Source of the DNA: Acidobacteriota bacterium | Lineage (GTDB): Bacteria; Actinomycetota; Acidimicrobiia; Acidimicrobiales; CADCSY01 | DNA: 49,657 bases | Reading direction: 5' to 3' | Assembly: GCA_019510095.1 (NCBI GenBank) | Contig: JAEKLB010000024.1 | Coordinates: 1-49,657, forward strand | Shown here: positions 49,134 to 49,657 of the stretch, piece after piece | How positions within the stretch are numbered: position 1 is the first letter of the stretch | Layout: every line of letters starts with the position of its first letter | Made by a program: the position numbers and the translations under genes | Notes under the pieces: model-generated | The model's input: only the letters and a program-made list of their open reading frames with translations | Database searches by the model: none | What the model was told of the DNA's origin: nothing

Positions 49134-49657
49134 ATGGCACGCGATCTGGCGATCGACCTCGGCACGGCGAACACCCTTGTCTATGCGCGCGGGCGCGGCA
49201 TCGTGCTGAACGAGCCGTCGGTCATCGCCCTCAACGTCAACACCGGCGATGTCCTGGCCATGGGCCACGAGGCATGGCAGATGATCGGGCGGACGCCCGG
49301 CTACATCCAGGCGGTGCGCCCGCTGCGGAAGGGCGCCATCACCGACTTCGACGTCACCCAGCGGATGATCCGGCTCCTGCTGCACCGGGCTGGCGTGACC
49401 CGCCTCACCCGGCCGCGGGTGCTGATCTGCGTGCCGTCGGCCATCACCGAGGTCGAGAAGCGGGCGGTCACCGAGGCGGCTCGTCGGGCCGGTGCCGCGG
49501 AGGCCCAGCTCATCGAGCAGCCAGTGGCGGCGGCCATCGGCGCCGGGCTTCCGATCAACGAGCCGCTCGGCAACATGATCGTCGACGTCGGTGGCGGTAC
49601 ATCGGAGACGGCGGTCATCTCCCTGGGCGGCGTGGTCGCGCTGCGGGCCATCCGCAC
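49134..49657 (+). CDS. mreB: Rod-shape protein MreB, 3' end beyond window
   Basis: First 174 codons of a bacterial actin homologue. The phosphate-1 loop IDLGTANTLVY is at 7-17, VLNEPSVIALN at 23-33, the helix ITDFDVTQRMIR, the conserved ICVPSAITEVEKRAV, LIEQPVAAAIGAGLP and the phosphate-2 loop IVDVGGGTSETAVISLGG. MreB filaments guide lateral wall synthesis, so the organism is probably rod-shaped. The gene continues past the right window edge and mreC/mreD may follow. Start ATG 49134 has no clear ribosome site. Confidence 0.96.
   Translation, partial: MARDLAIDLGTANTLVYARGRGIVLNEPSVIALNVNTGDVLAMGHEAWQMIGRTPGYIQAVRPLRKGAITDFDVTQRMIRLLLHRAGVTRLTRPRVLICVPSAITEVEKRAVTEAARRAGAAEAQLIEQPVAAAIGAGLPINEPLGNMIVDVGGGTSETAVISLGGVVALRAIR

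Overview
This is a GC-rich (about 70%), gene-dense chromosomal window from an actinobacterium. The evidence is two WhiB-family [4Fe-4S] regulators, a SenX3/RegX3-type phosphate two-component pair, a menaquinone-type five-helix succinate dehydrogenase, an ECF sigma/anti-sigma/HtrA locus, 11-nt-period PHO boxes and many start codons that appear leaderless. The flavour is Acidimicrobiia-like rather than Mycobacterium or Streptomyces, but that placement is inference. No rRNA, tRNA, IS element, phage or CRISPR was seen, and no gene-free stretch exceeds about 220 bases.

Layout. 1-4810 (minus): a branched-chain acyl-CoA module (MarR, DUF4395, acyl-CoA dehydrogenase, carboxyltransferase, MaoC hydratase, CitE-like lyase), mostly with stop/start overlaps. 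4906-6704 (plus): DrrAB-like ABC exporter divergent from the MarR gene. 6765-10195 (minus): sdhCAB, preceded by a GH2-like protein that seems to have lost its catalytic nucleophile region. 12019-19801: a MoxR-type AAA+ ATPase and its usual partner, a VWA protein, separated by a cassette holding a Nei glycosylase, a small lipoprotein, a SipW-type secreted protein and a NarL-type kinase/regulator pair. 19928-24129: WhiB, formiminotransferase-like protein, tatA, ECF sigma, zinc anti-sigma, a second WhiB and an HtrA protease; two ECF-type promoters sit here.

24142-42807 is dominated by phosphate: glucokinase-like ROK protein, polyphosphate kinase, CYTH-CHAD polyphosphate-binding protein, Nudix hydrolase, aquaporin, then pstSCAB-phoU-senX3-regX3 on the plus strand and a second pstS plus pstCAB on the minus strand. 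Three clear PHO boxes (direct 11-nt repeats of GTTCACC type) precede pstS1, pstS2 and pstC2, so RegX3 probably controls both uptake systems. 42947-49657: MFS transporter, phosphodiesterase, DUF2277, a broken DUF2342 zincin-like gene, an epimerase, a second membrane-anchored PDZ protease, moaE, a tiny membrane ORF and the start of mreB.

Three patterns cut across the genes. (1) Five convergent gene junctions carry hairpins built on the same outer arms (GTTCT...AGAAC), two of them nearly identical in one arm though 31 kb apart. (2) At least ten genes have a TANNNT box, often exactly TAGCCT, 6-9 nt before the start codon, which predicts leaderless mRNAs. (3) A 20-bp palindromic sequence is repeated before the lipoprotein and SipW-type genes, a candidate operator for the regulator encoded next to them.
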